Shown one piece after another: positions 18,201-26,534 of a stretch of DNA of 64,000 bases. The stretch covers positions 10,044,001 through 10,108,000 of the forward strand of contig NZ_CP080647.1 in assembly GCF_019599145.1 (NCBI RefSeq). Reading direction: 5' to 3'. Positions within the stretch are counted from its first letter, which is position 1; each line of letters begins with the position of its first letter. The notes under the pieces were generated by a model. It searched no databases. It was not told the DNA's origin and saw only the letters and a list, made by a program, of their open reading frames with translations. Position numbers and translations under genes: made by a program. This DNA is from Streptomyces akebiae (GTDB lineage Bacteria; Actinomycetota; Actinomycetes; Streptomycetales; Streptomycetaceae).

Positions 18201-18383
18201 GCCCGCTGGACCCGCGAGAACGGGCGCTTCCGGCTCGACGTGGAACTCCCGCCGAACACCACGGCGGAGATCCGGCTGCCCGCCCCGGGCCACCCCACCC
18301 GGGTCGTAGGTTCAGGCCGGCACACGTTCACCACCCCGCACTGTGACCGGAAGCCGAGAGACCGAGAGGACCCTGAGGCGTGA
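15201..18383 (+). CDS. secreted alpha-L-rhamnosidase, GH78, Tat-type signal
   Basis: A 1060-aa GH78 enzyme. ATG 15201 is chosen because GGAGG lies 6 bases upstream; an in-frame ATG at 15183 is less well placed. The N-terminus has a twin-arginine signal (SRRQVVGTMAVSAAG and a hydrophobic stretch ending in ATARA), so folded export is likely. An extra domain of about 100 residues (near 290-380) interrupts the N-terminal beta-sandwich, a known feature of large GH78 enzymes. The catalytic region carries TDCPGREKLAY near residue 640 rather than the DCPQRDERLGW of the other two GH78 proteins here, and PEEWGIG near 935. The different motif suggests a different rhamnoside specificity. Confidence 0.93.
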   Translation: MPDVPSEALSRRQVVGTMAVSAAGLASPVVPALPLATARADAEDDRCGARVTGLAVDGREDSPLGVDDPAPRLSWRVTGAHAGWTQAAYRVRAARSEKDLDRGRLIWDSGKVRSSDQTDIAWHGPAPASRERVVWQVRVWSTDGHATRWSRPGAWETGLLKRSDWGEARWIEYPGRTPDQPLPLFARAFRVSPRGGRVVRARLYLSGIGLHVARLNDEPVTDEVLAPGNSNYQLSTEYRAYDVTRLIRSGDNTLGVELGHGTALVTRSVTNPTTGRTAPYSWWQSQSKGAGTLVAPAARGTDTVRVSSVADFHVGGTISIDTGDGGERLEARTITAIGTAGADGTGITFEPGLSAAHDSGATVVGSGNSLAGSDPSAGAAVPPRLIARLELTKADGTVETVVSDRSWRAALGPTVTANWYSGSDYDARREQPGWSAPGADLGESAGRRDGTAMGWTDAGIAPPPNLTTELVWRVAEPLRIVDRIRPVAVTQARSGVWVFDFGQNFAGWPLLDLDGPLPAGTTVRMYPAESLRADGTVDQTSLMGGGPGRGTDLFAAYTTYGDERGERWHPQFHYFGMQWLQVTGLPEDHVPTPDTVTGVQIHADVPDAGSLRTSDDRINRVHRMSRYSIMSNVMSTFTDCPGREKLAYPADYVQPFGAVHRTFGYAAYLRTMQRHLVEGQSRAGDNIGNVALKAPVYDWGYTGRFGDEINWGNGIVLVPWLAYETYGDTQTMRRHYPRMREFLNYIRTRKAGTGADAHLVDAALADWIAAENTSGRITGTWGYHQVADRMARTAALIGRDADAAEYRNLADNIKDAFNDAFYNTALGRYTAEGDRGTAGATQAAQALALDEGLVPDGERGRVLQALVELVHAYRPFGGGPHFSGGTIGLAAIVRALHEGGHDDLLWDVLQEDTRPSYGHFMAPTTANPGGLTTVPEEWGIGNSKNHMILLQIEEWFHSGVVGIRQARGGAGYRELVIDPRPVGDLTHAEGSYRTPYGVVSARWTRENGRFRLDVELPPNTTAEIRLPAPGHPTRVVGSGRHTFTTPHCDRKPRDREDPEA

Positions 18384-21300
18384 GCCATGAGGGGAGCAAC
18401 GCGGAAGACGGCGGACCGGCGTTACGTCGCCGCACCCCGCTCGCGGCGACAGCCGGTGCCATGTCGACAGGAGCCAGTGCCATGCCAGAGGAATCGAGCG
18501 CGGCGGTGGAAGCGTCCTCCGCCCGCCCGCCCGAGGGCCCCGTACGGGGCCTGACAGTGGAACACCGCACCGAACCCCTCGGTGTGGACGCCGACCACCC
18601 ACGCTTCGGGTGGCACACGCGGTCCGCCACCCGGGGCTGGCGGCAGGGGTCCTACCAGATCCTCGTCGCCCGTTCCACGGCCCGGCTGACCGCCGGCCGC
18701 GCCGACGTCTGGGACAGCGGACGGGTCCGCTCCGACGACTCCGTCGCAGTCCCCTACGGGGGCGAGCCGCTGCGGCCCTCGACCCGCTACCACTGGTCCG
18801 TCGCCGTCTGGGACGCCGAGGGCCGCCGGGCGGGCACCGCGACCTCCGCGTTCGAGACCGGCCTGATGAGCGGCGACGGTGTGGCCGGATGGGACGGCGC
18901 GCAGTGGATCGGGATGAAGGGGAAAGCCCCCGGCTCGGCCGGCGCGCCCATGCTGCGCAAGGAGGAAGCCCTCAAGGCCGACGGCCCTCGGCGGGTGCGC
19001 GCGGCGCGGCTGTACCTCTCGGCCCTCGGCGTGTACGAGGCCCACGTCAACGGAGAGCCGGTGACCGTCGACCAGGACGGCGCCCCCACCCTCGAACTCC
19101 TGCCACCGGGCTGGACGAACTACGACACACGCGTCGACTACCTGACCTACGACATCACCCACCTCCTGCACCACGCCTCCGAGGTCACGCTCGCGGTCGT
19201 CCTGGGCAACGGCTGGTACAACGGCCGGGTCTCCGAAGGCAGCACCTACCACTCCAAGGACGGCAACGCCCTCGCGGTCAAGGCGAAGCTGCTGATCGAG
19301 TACACCGACGGGACGACGCAGACCGTCGTCACCCGCACGGACGACGGCTGGAGGGCCACCGACACCGGCCCCCACCGGGCCGACGACCTCTACGACGGCC
19401 AGACCTACGACGCCCGCCGGGAACTGACGGGCTGGGCCGCGCCCGGATTCGACGACACCACGTGGTCGGACGTCGAACGCGTCGCCTTCGAGGACAGGTA
19501 CCCCGACGTGCGGCTGCTCGCCTACCCCGCGGAGAGCGCGCGCTTCGTCGACCGCTGGGACCGGCGGCCGATGTCCGTCACCGTCGCCACCGGAGTGACC
19601 GGACAGGACGACAGCCCGGGCGGCCGAGGGCGCGTGGTCGTGGACCCCGCCCGTACGGTGACCGACCCCGCGCAGGCGGCCACGGCCCAGGTCACCCTCT
19701 CCGCCGGCGAGACCGCCGTCTTCGACCTGGGCCAGAACATGGTCGGCGTGGCCCGCTACGGGGTGCGCGGACCGACCGGTGCCCGGGTCGACTTCAGGTT
19801 CGGTGAGATGCTCAACAACGACGGCGTCGGCGCGGACGGCCCCGAGGGCTCGCTCTACCGGGCCAACCTCCGCAGTGCCGAGGCCACCAGCACCTACATC
19901 CTCAAGGGCGACCCCAAGGGCGAGACCCATCAGGACACGCTGACCTTCTACGGCTTCCGCTACGTGTCCGTCACGGCGTCGGAGACCGTCACGATCACCC
20001 GGCTGACGGGCAAGGTCGCCACCTCCGCCCTCCGCGAGACCGGGACCGTCACGACGAACGATCCCGACGTCGACCAGCTCGCGAGCAACATCCGGTGGGG
20101 GCAACGCGGCAACTACCTCTGGGTGCCCACCGACTGCCCGCAGCGCGACGAACGCCTCGGCTGGACCGGTGACACCCAGGTCTTCGCCACCACCGGCCTC
20201 TACAACGCCGACGCCGGTGCCTTCCTCAGCCACTTCCAGGACACCGTCGTCGACTCGCAGCGCATCTACGGGGCGGACAAGGCGCAGTACACCGGTGTCG
20301 CCCCCGGCGGACGTTACAACTTCCCCGGCGGCGGCAGCGGTTGGGCGGCCTGCGGTGTCGTCCTGCCCTGGACCGTGTGGCAGATGACCGGAGACCCGAC
20401 CGTCGTGGAGCGCAACTGGCCTTCGATGACGCGCTACCTGGACTGGATCCGGCAGCAGACCGGCGACACCTACGCCGGACAGGGGTCCCTCACCGGGGAC
20501 TGGCTGGCCCCGCAGAAGACCAGCGCCCAGCTGATGAGCGACGTGTACTACGGCTACTCCGCCCGGTTGATGGCGAGCATGGCCCGTGCGATCGGCAGGG
20601 CGGCCGAGGCCGAGGAGTACGAACGGCTCTTCGGGAACATCAAGCGGGCGTTCATCGCCAAGTACCTGAGCACCGACGGCGGTCGCGTCACCGTGCGGTC
20701 CAGCCTGGGCGAGGCCTCCCCGATCGAACCCGGCTCCGACCCGAACCAGAAGACCGAGGACAACAGCCAGAGTGCGTTGCTGTGGGTCCTCAAGCTCGGC
20801 TTCTACGAGACGGAGGCCCAACGCCGCGCACTCGTCAACCAGCTGGCGGACAACATCCGCAACGACGCCGCCCACAAGGAGGCCAACCCCGACAGCATCC
20901 GGGTCCGGCACGCCGAGAACACCCTGTCCGTCGGCTTCCTCGGCGTCAACGTCCTCGCCCCCGTCCTCACCGACGAGGGCCGCGCGGACCTGGCGTACGA
21001 GCTGCTGCACCAGGACGCGCTGCCGTCCTGGCTGTTCTCGGTGAGGAACGGCGCCACCACGGTCTGGGAGCGCTGGAACTCCTACTCCGCGGAGGCAGGC
21101 TTCGGCCCGGTCGGCATGAACTCCTTCAACCACTACGCCTACGGCGCGATCATGGAGTGGATGTACGGCTACATGGCCGGCATCGCCCCCGATCCGGACG
21201 GCCCCGGCTTCAAGCGCTTCCTCCTGCGGCCCCATCCCGACCCCACCGGGCGCATCACCCGGGTCTCGGCGACGTACGAGTCGCCGTACGGCGAGATCCG

Positions 21301-21529
21301 CAGCGCCTGGGAGGTCGAGGACGAGGGGCGCACCCTGGCGTACGAGGCGGTCGTGCCCGCGAACAGTGAGGCGACCCTGTGTCTCCCGGCCGCCTCGGCG
21401 GACGCCGTCCGCGAGGGGCGCACCCCGCTGGCCCGGGTGGACGGTGTGCGGTTCCTCGGCCACACGGACTCAGTCTCCTCGTACCGGCTGCCGCCGGGCC
21501 GGTACCGGCTCACCACAGACCTGCGCTGA
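18380..21529 (+). CDS. alpha-L-rhamnosidase, GH78, with 5' TTA codon
   Basis: A 1049-aa GH78 enzyme whose GTG overlaps the stop of the preceding GH78 gene (GTGA), with GAGAGGA as ribosome site. Catalytic motifs are TDCPQRDERLGWTGD near residue 585 and TTVWERWNSY near 893, as in the cytoplasmic enzyme at 440-3112. Residue 15 is encoded by TTA (18422-18424), the leucine codon read only by the bldA tRNA in Streptomyces. No clean signal peptide is seen; ALRRRTPLAATAGAMSTGAS is at best a degenerate Tat-like segment. Downstream in-frame ATGs (18461, 18482) would avoid the TTA, so the start matters. Confidence 0.93.
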   Translation: MSHEGSNAEDGGPALRRRTPLAATAGAMSTGASAMPEESSAAVEASSARPPEGPVRGLTVEHRTEPLGVDADHPRFGWHTRSATRGWRQGSYQILVARSTARLTAGRADVWDSGRVRSDDSVAVPYGGEPLRPSTRYHWSVAVWDAEGRRAGTATSAFETGLMSGDGVAGWDGAQWIGMKGKAPGSAGAPMLRKEEALKADGPRRVRAARLYLSALGVYEAHVNGEPVTVDQDGAPTLELLPPGWTNYDTRVDYLTYDITHLLHHASEVTLAVVLGNGWYNGRVSEGSTYHSKDGNALAVKAKLLIEYTDGTTQTVVTRTDDGWRATDTGPHRADDLYDGQTYDARRELTGWAAPGFDDTTWSDVERVAFEDRYPDVRLLAYPAESARFVDRWDRRPMSVTVATGVTGQDDSPGGRGRVVVDPARTVTDPAQAATAQVTLSAGETAVFDLGQNMVGVARYGVRGPTGARVDFRFGEMLNNDGVGADGPEGSLYRANLRSAEATSTYILKGDPKGETHQDTLTFYGFRYVSVTASETVTITRLTGKVATSALRETGTVTTNDPDVDQLASNIRWGQRGNYLWVPTDCPQRDERLGWTGDTQVFATTGLYNADAGAFLSHFQDTVVDSQRIYGADKAQYTGVAPGGRYNFPGGGSGWAACGVVLPWTVWQMTGDPTVVERNWPSMTRYLDWIRQQTGDTYAGQGSLTGDWLAPQKTSAQLMSDVYYGYSARLMASMARAIGRAAEAEEYERLFGNIKRAFIAKYLSTDGGRVTVRSSLGEASPIEPGSDPNQKTEDNSQSALLWVLKLGFYETEAQRRALVNQLADNIRNDAAHKEANPDSIRVRHAENTLSVGFLGVNVLAPVLTDEGRADLAYELLHQDALPSWLFSVRNGATTVWERWNSYSAEAGFGPVGMNSFNHYAYGAIMEWMYGYMAGIAPDPDGPGFKRFLLRPHPDPTGRITRVSATYESPYGEIRSAWEVEDEGRTLAYEAVVPANSEATLCLPAASADAVREGRTPLARVDGVRFLGHTDSVSSYRLPPGRYRLTTDLR

Positions 21530-21542
21530 GGGGCGGAGGTGA

Positions 21543-21579
21543 GGAGGCCCGGCACCACGCTGAACGGTGCCGGGCCTCC
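21543..21579. terminator. strong hairpin terminator of the ABC/GH78 operon
   Basis: GGAGGCCCGGCACC (21543-21556) pairs perfectly with 21566-21579 over 14 bp with a 9-nt loop, starting 14 bases after the last GH78 stop. It is the natural end of the rightward sugar operon and may also serve the leftward gene that ends at 21724. Confidence 0.75.
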
Positions 21580-21723
21580 GCTCAGCGCGCTTCGCCATCC
21601 GGGCGTGGCGGAGGAACGGTCGATGCGGACCACCGTGCGTCGCCCCTTCGACGAGGCGGCACGCGAGGGCATCCGGCTCCTCGTCCACACCATCGAGTCG
21701 CTCGGGGCTCGACTGCCCCGGCC

Positions 21724-22578
21724 TCAGGCGGTCGCCTGCGCGGGCTCGGAGGAGGGCTGCGGCGGGGCGGTCGGCTCCGGTGCGTCGGGGCCGGTGTAGT
21801 ACACGGAGGAGCCCTGCTTGACACGCTGGGCGTTGCTCTTGGCGACGAGTCCTTCGAGGGTGGTGCGCACGACGTTGGTCTGGATCCGGCGGTCCGGGTG
21901 GGCCTGGGTGAGCGCGGCGGCGACCTCGGCCGCGGAGCGGGGTTCGCTCTGTTCGGTGAGGTGGCGGCGGATGAGTTCGACGAGGGTGGGCTGAGCCTTC
22001 TCGGCGGACGCGGACTTGGTGGCCGCCGCCTTGGTGCCGGCCGTCTTGGCGGTCGTGGCCTTGCCGTCTCCGGCCTTGGCGGTCCCAGTCTTGGCGGTCC
22101 CGGTCTTGGTGGCGGTCGTGGCCTTGGTGGCGGTCGTGGCCTTCGTGCCGGTGGACTTCGCACTCGCGGTCTGCGCGCTCGCCGCCTTCGTGGCGGCGGT
22201 CTTCGTCGCAGCGGCCTTCGTGGCGGCGGTCTTCGTGGCGGTCGGCTTCTTCGTCCGCTTGCCGTCCTGCGGGGGCTCGGCCTTCTTCGCCCGGGTGCGC
22301 TTGCCGGCTTCCGGGGCGGGGGCGGCCTTCTGCCGGGGCACGGAGGGGGCCACGACCTCGTCGGCCACGGGCGCGGGCTCCGACGCCACGACGCCGAGAG
22401 CCTGCTGCATGTGCAGCAGCACTGCGTGGTCCTGCCGCAGACCCAGGAGTTGCTCCTGCAGCGCGTCGATCTCCCCGATGAGACGCTCCTGTTCCTTGGC
22501 GTTGCGCTCGAGGTCGGCGGCGACCTGGGCGATGTACTGCGTCTTGAGGTCGGTCGACTCTGATGGCGTCTCGGTCAT
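21724..22578 (-). CDS. histone H1-like protein: coiled coil, AKT-rich repeats, C-terminal winged-helix-like domain
   Basis: A 284-aa protein in three parts. Residues about 8-55 form an amphipathic coiled coil (AADLERNAKEQERLIGEIDA). The middle (about 85-195) is low-complexity Ala/Lys/Thr with repeated TKAATKTAATKA-type units, very basic and resembling histone H1 tails. The C-terminus (about 200-265; TLVELIRRHLTEQSEPRSAA, then VVRTTLEGLVAK) looks like a winged helix. Such proteins in actinomycetes are taken as nucleoid-associated or regulatory; binding to DNA is inferred. ATG 22578 is chosen for the upstream GGGAAGGGAA. The repeat tract is prone to length variation. Confidence 0.85.
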   Translation of the reverse strand: MTETPSESTDLKTQYIAQVAADLERNAKEQERLIGEIDALQEQLLGLRQDHAVLLHMQQALGVVASEPAPVADEVVAPSVPRQKAAPAPEAGKRTRAKKAEPPQDGKRTKKPTATKTAATKAAATKTAATKAASAQTASAKSTGTKATTATKATTATKTGTAKTGTAKAGDGKATTAKTAGTKAAATKSASAEKAQPTLVELIRRHLTEQSEPRSAAEVAAALTQAHPDRRIQTNVVRTTLEGLVAKSNAQRVKQGSSVYYTGPDAPEPTAPPQPSSEPAQATA

Positions 22579-22712
22579 GGCGGTTCCCTTCCCGACAACG
22601 AACATGATGTGTGCGGATGGTACTCACCCATCCGCGATACGGCGGCGGTGGGCGAATCCCGGTTGCCCCGATGCCTCGCCGCCCGCGATCCTGAGGGGAT
22701 GAGGAATTCCGT

Positions 22713-23384
22713 ATGCGGTTGAGGCTGCGCCAGTTCAGGCCCCGGACCGGGCCGTACGAGCATCGTGTCGTCCAGCCCCGGCAGACCCTTCGCCACACCT
22801 CGTTGCGCGCCCCCGACCCCATCGGATTCCTGTTCGGCGACCACGAAGGGCTGAACCGGCTGGCGGGCCTGTTCTCCTTCGCCGCCTACTCCCGCCACAC
22901 GATCGTCCATGTGCCGTTGCGTGACGGCCTTCCACCGGACGAGGGTGTCGGCGAGCGGGTGGACCTGGTGCTGGCGCACCACACGCTCGGCCTGCGCCCC
23001 AGCAAGTGGCCCGACCTGAGGCGCAGGCTGGTCGACGGCACTCCGCTGACCGTCCGCACCGACGAGGCCCGCACCGTACGGGACGCCGCATCCTGGAGCG
23101 AACGCTGGGAACGGGCCGACTTCCGGGACGAGTTGCGGCACGCCACCCACGCCAGGACGTTCTTCCTCTTCGGCAGCCGGGACGTCTTCGCCGAGACCGC
23201 CACGTACTTCGCCCACGCGGCGGGCTGGGGCCCCCACCAGAAGGGCGTGGCCAAGGGCCACTCGGCGCTGATGGCGGCGCTCCCGACACTGGCCCAACCC
23301 CCCGGCGGCGGGCACCCCCTCGAAGTGCTGATCTGCTTCAAGCCGTATCCGCCCTACGCTCGCATCAAGCGACCGGGACACTGA
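22713..23384 (+). CDS. conserved-looking hypothetical protein
   Basis: A 223-aa soluble protein with no family I can name. Coding character is good: Streptomyces codon bias, a plausible GGGGATGAGG ribosome site and balanced composition. Visible segments include PDPIGFLFGDHEGLNRLAGL near the N-terminus, a basic Trp-containing middle (GLRPSKWPDLRRRLVD, WSERWERADFRDEL), FFLFGSRDVFAETATYFAHA and a Pro-rich C-terminus with ICFKPYPPYAR. No signal peptide or TM helix is present. It is divergent from the H1-like gene (134 bp gap) and 91 bp upstream of a GNAT gene; no function can be assigned. Confidence 0.7.
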   Translation: MRLRLRQFRPRTGPYEHRVVQPRQTLRHTSLRAPDPIGFLFGDHEGLNRLAGLFSFAAYSRHTIVHVPLRDGLPPDEGVGERVDLVLAHHTLGLRPSKWPDLRRRLVDGTPLTVRTDEARTVRDAASWSERWERADFRDELRHATHARTFFLFGSRDVFAETATYFAHAAGWGPHQKGVAKGHSALMAALPTLAQPPGGGHPLEVLICFKPYPPYARIKRPGH

Positions 23385-23475
23385 ACGGCGGGACCGCGTC
23401 GGCGGCTTGCCCGCTCCGGGCGCCGCGCCACGTAATCCCGTGGCGCGACGCGGCCCTGCCGCCCAGAATCGCCAG

Positions 23476-24003
23476 ATGCCTGACGTGAAGCTGTCCGACG
23501 GGACCGTCACCGTGTCCCCGCTGCGACCGGACGACGCGGAGGCCCACCTCGCGGGCGAGGACGACGCACTGGTTCGCTGGCTCAGCGGCGGACCGAGCAC
23601 ACCCGAGGGCGTCGAAGCGTACCTGCGGCACTGCCGGGAACAGTGGGAGACGGCCGGCCCGCTGCGCGCTTTCGGTATCCGGGTGGGCGTCGACGAGGAA
23701 CTCGTGGGGACGATCGACCTGCGGGTCTCGGTAGAGGGGCTGGCTCCCGGCCAGGTGAATGTCGCCTACGGCCTCTACCCGTCCGGGAGGGGGCGCGGCC
23801 TGGCCACCCGCGCCGTCCTTCTGGTCTGCGGATATGCCGCCACCATGGGCGGGAAGGAGGCGGTGATCCGGGTGGAGCCGGAGAACACCGCGTCGGCCGC
23901 CGTGGCACGACGGGCCGGATTCACCCCGGGCGGACGGACACGGGGCAGCGACGGCACGTGGCTCGACTGGTACCTACGGGACCTGCGCGGCGCCACCCGG
24001 TGA
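23476..24003 (+). CDS. GNAT-family N-acetyltransferase
   Basis: A 175-aa acetyltransferase (RimJ/RimL-like). It opens with LSDGTVTVSPLRPDDAEAHL, the first strand of the family, and has the acetyl-CoA pyrophosphate-binding loop as SGRGRGLATRA near residue 100, then VEPENTASAAVARRAGF, the usual C-terminal motif B. ATG 23476 fits the family start; the frame extends further up without homology. The acceptor (amine, aminoglycoside or protein N-terminus) cannot be predicted. Confidence 0.9.
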   Translation: MPDVKLSDGTVTVSPLRPDDAEAHLAGEDDALVRWLSGGPSTPEGVEAYLRHCREQWETAGPLRAFGIRVGVDEELVGTIDLRVSVEGLAPGQVNVAYGLYPSGRGRGLATRAVLLVCGYAATMGGKEAVIRVEPENTASAAVARRAGFTPGGRTRGSDGTWLDWYLRDLRGATR

Positions 24004-24020
24004 CGGGCCGCGGCGCACGG

Positions 24021-24872
24021 CTACGCGGGCGCCGCGGCCGGGCCGCTCGCCGGTTTCCGTCCCCAGGCGGTGAGCATGCCGGCCGACAGCGCCGCACACT
24101 CGTCCGCATCCAGGTAGCGGATGGCCGCGTCGACGTCGGTGTCGTCCACCAGGCCGGTGGCGACCATGGCCGCCCGGCTCCGTTCCCATGTGTCCGCCCA
24201 GAAGCGGCTGATGGGGCTGCCCGGCAGCAGCGGCGGCACATGCACCTCGGCGGCGACGGACCCGAGCCCCGCGCCCCGCAGCAGCCGTGGGTACGCCGGC
24301 ACCCAGGAGACGTCCGTGCCGATGGTGGCCCGCAGCCCCTCCCACATCGCCCGCATCGTCATGCTGTACGGAGTGTCGGGCGTCCGGCCGCTCGTCAGGT
24401 CGATCGCGTCGCTGAGCACCAACACACCACCCGGCTCGACGAGTTCGGCCAGCGCCGTGATCAGGCGGTCGCGCTCGGGGAGGTGCATCAGCACGAAGCG
24501 CGCGTGGACGAGTCGGAAGCGTCCGGGGGCGAAGGACGGGGCCGAGATGTCGGCCGCGAGGACGTCGAGCCCGGGTACCGGCGGAGCTTCGAGGAACCGT
24601 ACGTCGCGGTCCACGGCGAGGACGCTCGTGACCCCGGCCTCCTCCAGCAGCCGACGGGAGACGGTGCCCGTGCCGGCGCCCACGTCGAGGCAGCGCCACC
24701 CCGGGCCGGCCCCCAGTTCCCGCAGCCGCGCCAGGGTGATGTCGTCGTAGGCGAGGGCACCGAAGTCGATCCGTGTGCCCTCGCCCGCCTGTTCCGGACG
24801 GAAGACGGCCTCGCCGTAGCGCCCGTCGTGGCGCCCACCGCCGGGCGCGCCGCCGCCCGGGGCGCCCTTCAC
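24021..24872 (-). CDS. SAM-dependent methyltransferase (class I)
   Basis: A 283-aa class I methyltransferase. Motif I is CLDVGAGTGTVSRRLL, motif II includes LAVDRD, and a post-I segment ADISAPSFAPGRFRLVHARF is followed by LMHLPERDRLI and VEPGGVLVLSD (motif III). The fold is of the UbiE/Methyltransf_25 type, usually acting on small molecules. GTG 24872 is preferred: it overlaps the stop of a 29-codon upstream ORF (GTGA), while the upstream in-frame extension to 25070 is Arg/Gly-rich. It converges on the GNAT gene with only 17 bp between stops. Confidence 0.82.
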   Translation of the reverse strand: MKGAPGGGAPGGGRHDGRYGEAVFRPEQAGEGTRIDFGALAYDDITLARLRELGAGPGWRCLDVGAGTGTVSRRLLEEAGVTSVLAVDRDVRFLEAPPVPGLDVLAADISAPSFAPGRFRLVHARFVLMHLPERDRLITALAELVEPGGVLVLSDAIDLTSGRTPDTPYSMTMRAMWEGLRATIGTDVSWVPAYPRLLRGAGLGSVAAEVHVPPLLPGSPISRFWADTWERSRAAMVATGLVDDTDVDAAIRYLDADECAALSAGMLTAWGRKPASGPAAAPA

Positions 24873-24958
24873 CGTGAGGCACCGGGGGCGTCGTCCTCGA
24901 CGGATGCCGGCGCCCGGTCGTCGGGACACCGGCACGGCGAGTCGTCGAACGCGGTCAT
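24869..24958 (-). CDS. possible 29-aa leader ORF coupled to the methyltransferase
   Basis: ATG 24958 is preceded by GAAGAGG at 8-base spacing, a better ribosome site than the methyltransferase's own. The peptide begins MTAFDDSPCRCPDDRAPAS and ends GASR, acidic with a CRC motif, and its TGA overlaps the methyltransferase GTG by GTGA. It may be a translational-coupling leader or a real microprotein; alternatively the true methyltransferase start lies elsewhere and this is chance. Confidence 0.35.
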   Translation of the reverse strand: MTAFDDSPCRCPDDRAPASVEDDAPGASR

Positions 24959-25135
24959 GAGCGAACCTCTTCGCACGAGGGACAGGGTGCCGGGCGGCTC
25001 CCCACGAGGTGGCAGCCCCACTCGATCCTCCCCGGCCTCCACCCCGCCGGCCAGAGGCGCGCCGCGCCATCAGCCGTTCGAACCCGGTCGCGACGTCCGG
25101 GCGACCGCGCGGCGCGATCCGCAGCCCGCCGAGAC

Positions 25136-26284
25136 TCAGTCCCCGAAGTCCGCCGAGACCCGGTCCAGATGTTCGCTGTAGGCCTCGGTCGGCGGATACG
25201 GGGCGGGGCGTGTCATGCCCGCCGACAAGAAGCCCCTGGTACCCGGAACGGACGTCACGTCATTGAGGTACGGCGCCGGAGCCGTGCCCGCCGGGCCCCG
25301 GGCGACGGTCCAGGTGTCGCCGTCCCGGCGCAGATACGTACTGCGGCTCTGGTCCGAGAAGTTCCAGCCCGAGATCCACGCGGCGCGTCCCCGTGCGTCG
25401 CCCGCTATCCCGGTGAGCGACCCGAGGGTGAAGCCGGCTTCCAGCCGGGTCCAGGCCGTGCCGTCCCAGTGGCTCAGCGCGGGGTTGCCGGGGCGGCCGA
25501 TCGGCCCGCCCACACCGGCCTCGGTGCCCACCGCCCATACGTCGTCCGGACCGCTGGCATGCACGTCGGCGAGGCCGAGCCGCAGGCCCGCCACCGGGGG
25601 GAGTGCCGTCCACGCACCGTCCCAGCGGGCCACGAGGCCGGACCAACCGCCGCCGTTCGACCGGTCCCCGCAGACCCATACCTCGCCCGGCCGTCGCACG
25701 ACGACCCGGTAGAGGTTCACGCTCTCGACCGGCAGCGGGTCCAGCCAGCGCCAGCGCCGCCCGTCGCCGTGCAGCAGACGGGCTGCGCCGTCCCGGACGC
25801 CGCAGACCCACACCTGCCGGTCGCGGCCGACCCCCACCGAGGTGAGCCGGACGTCCGGCTCACCCCTGCCGGGGAAGTCCGCCTCGCGCCAGGTGGTTCC
25901 GTCCCAGCGCAGCAGGGGGCTGGCGTCGCCGATGGGATGGCCCACGCCCCACGCCGCGGAGGAGCGGACACCGGCGACATCGACGATCCTCGTGTGTGTG
26001 AGGTGCGACAGATCCGTCTTCGTCCAGACGTCGCCGTTCCACACCATGGCCAGGGCCCGCTGCTGGGTCTGCACGCCCAGGTCCTCCTCGCCCACGGCCC
26101 AGGCCAGTCGCGGCCCGGCGGCGGCGATGCGCCGCAGTTGCGCGGCGGGAACGCTGCCGGGCGCGGGCACGGCCTGCCAGTCCCGCGTACGGGGCGTCGG
26201 CACGTAGGCCCGGGACGCGGACGGGCCGAGCGTCGCCCCCGCGAGGGCGCCGATGGTTCCTGCCACAAATCGCCTACGTCTCAC
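25136..26284 (-). CDS. secreted beta-propeller protein (Tat-like signal)
   Basis: A 382-aa exported protein. The N-terminus RRRRFVAGTIGALAGATLG plus a following small-residue region resembles a Tat or Sec signal peptide. The mature part has about six repeats with a W-D/N-G-x-x-W signature (VWNGDVWTK, RWDGTTWRE, ARWDGAWTA, HWDGTAWTR, RRDGDTWTV) alternating with VWVCG- or VWAVG-type strands, the pattern of a WD/kelch-like propeller. GTG 26284 is chosen because GGAGGGG lies about 9 bases upstream. Propellers of this type bind partners or sugars; no catalytic motif is visible and no function is assigned. Confidence 0.82.
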   Translation of the reverse strand: MRRRRFVAGTIGALAGATLGPSASRAYVPTPRTRDWQAVPAPGSVPAAQLRRIAAAGPRLAWAVGEEDLGVQTQQRALAMVWNGDVWTKTDLSHLTHTRIVDVAGVRSSAAWGVGHPIGDASPLLRWDGTTWREADFPGRGEPDVRLTSVGVGRDRQVWVCGVRDGAARLLHGDGRRWRWLDPLPVESVNLYRVVVRRPGEVWVCGDRSNGGGWSGLVARWDGAWTALPPVAGLRLGLADVHASGPDDVWAVGTEAGVGGPIGRPGNPALSHWDGTAWTRLEAGFTLGSLTGIAGDARGRAAWISGWNFSDQSRSTYLRRDGDTWTVARGPAGTAPAPYLNDVTSVPGTRGFLSAGMTRPAPYPPTEAYSEHLDRVSADFGD

Positions 26285-26534
26285 TGCTGGACCCCTCCAG
26301 GCGGATCGGGCGGTTAGGAGGAACCACCGTGAACCAACGCACCGCAGAGTTCTAGCCACCCATGTGACAAATCGCGCGGGCCCCGCCCGCTGCCCGGCGA
26401 CGGTGCCGCCCGGACCGGCCATACCCGATCGGGTGACCGACCAGGGGCGTGCGTGCCCGGTGGGGGAGGAACAACTGGTACGAGGCACGAGGCGTGGCGT
26501 ACGCAGCGTGCGGACAGGGCGAGTGGGGAGACAG

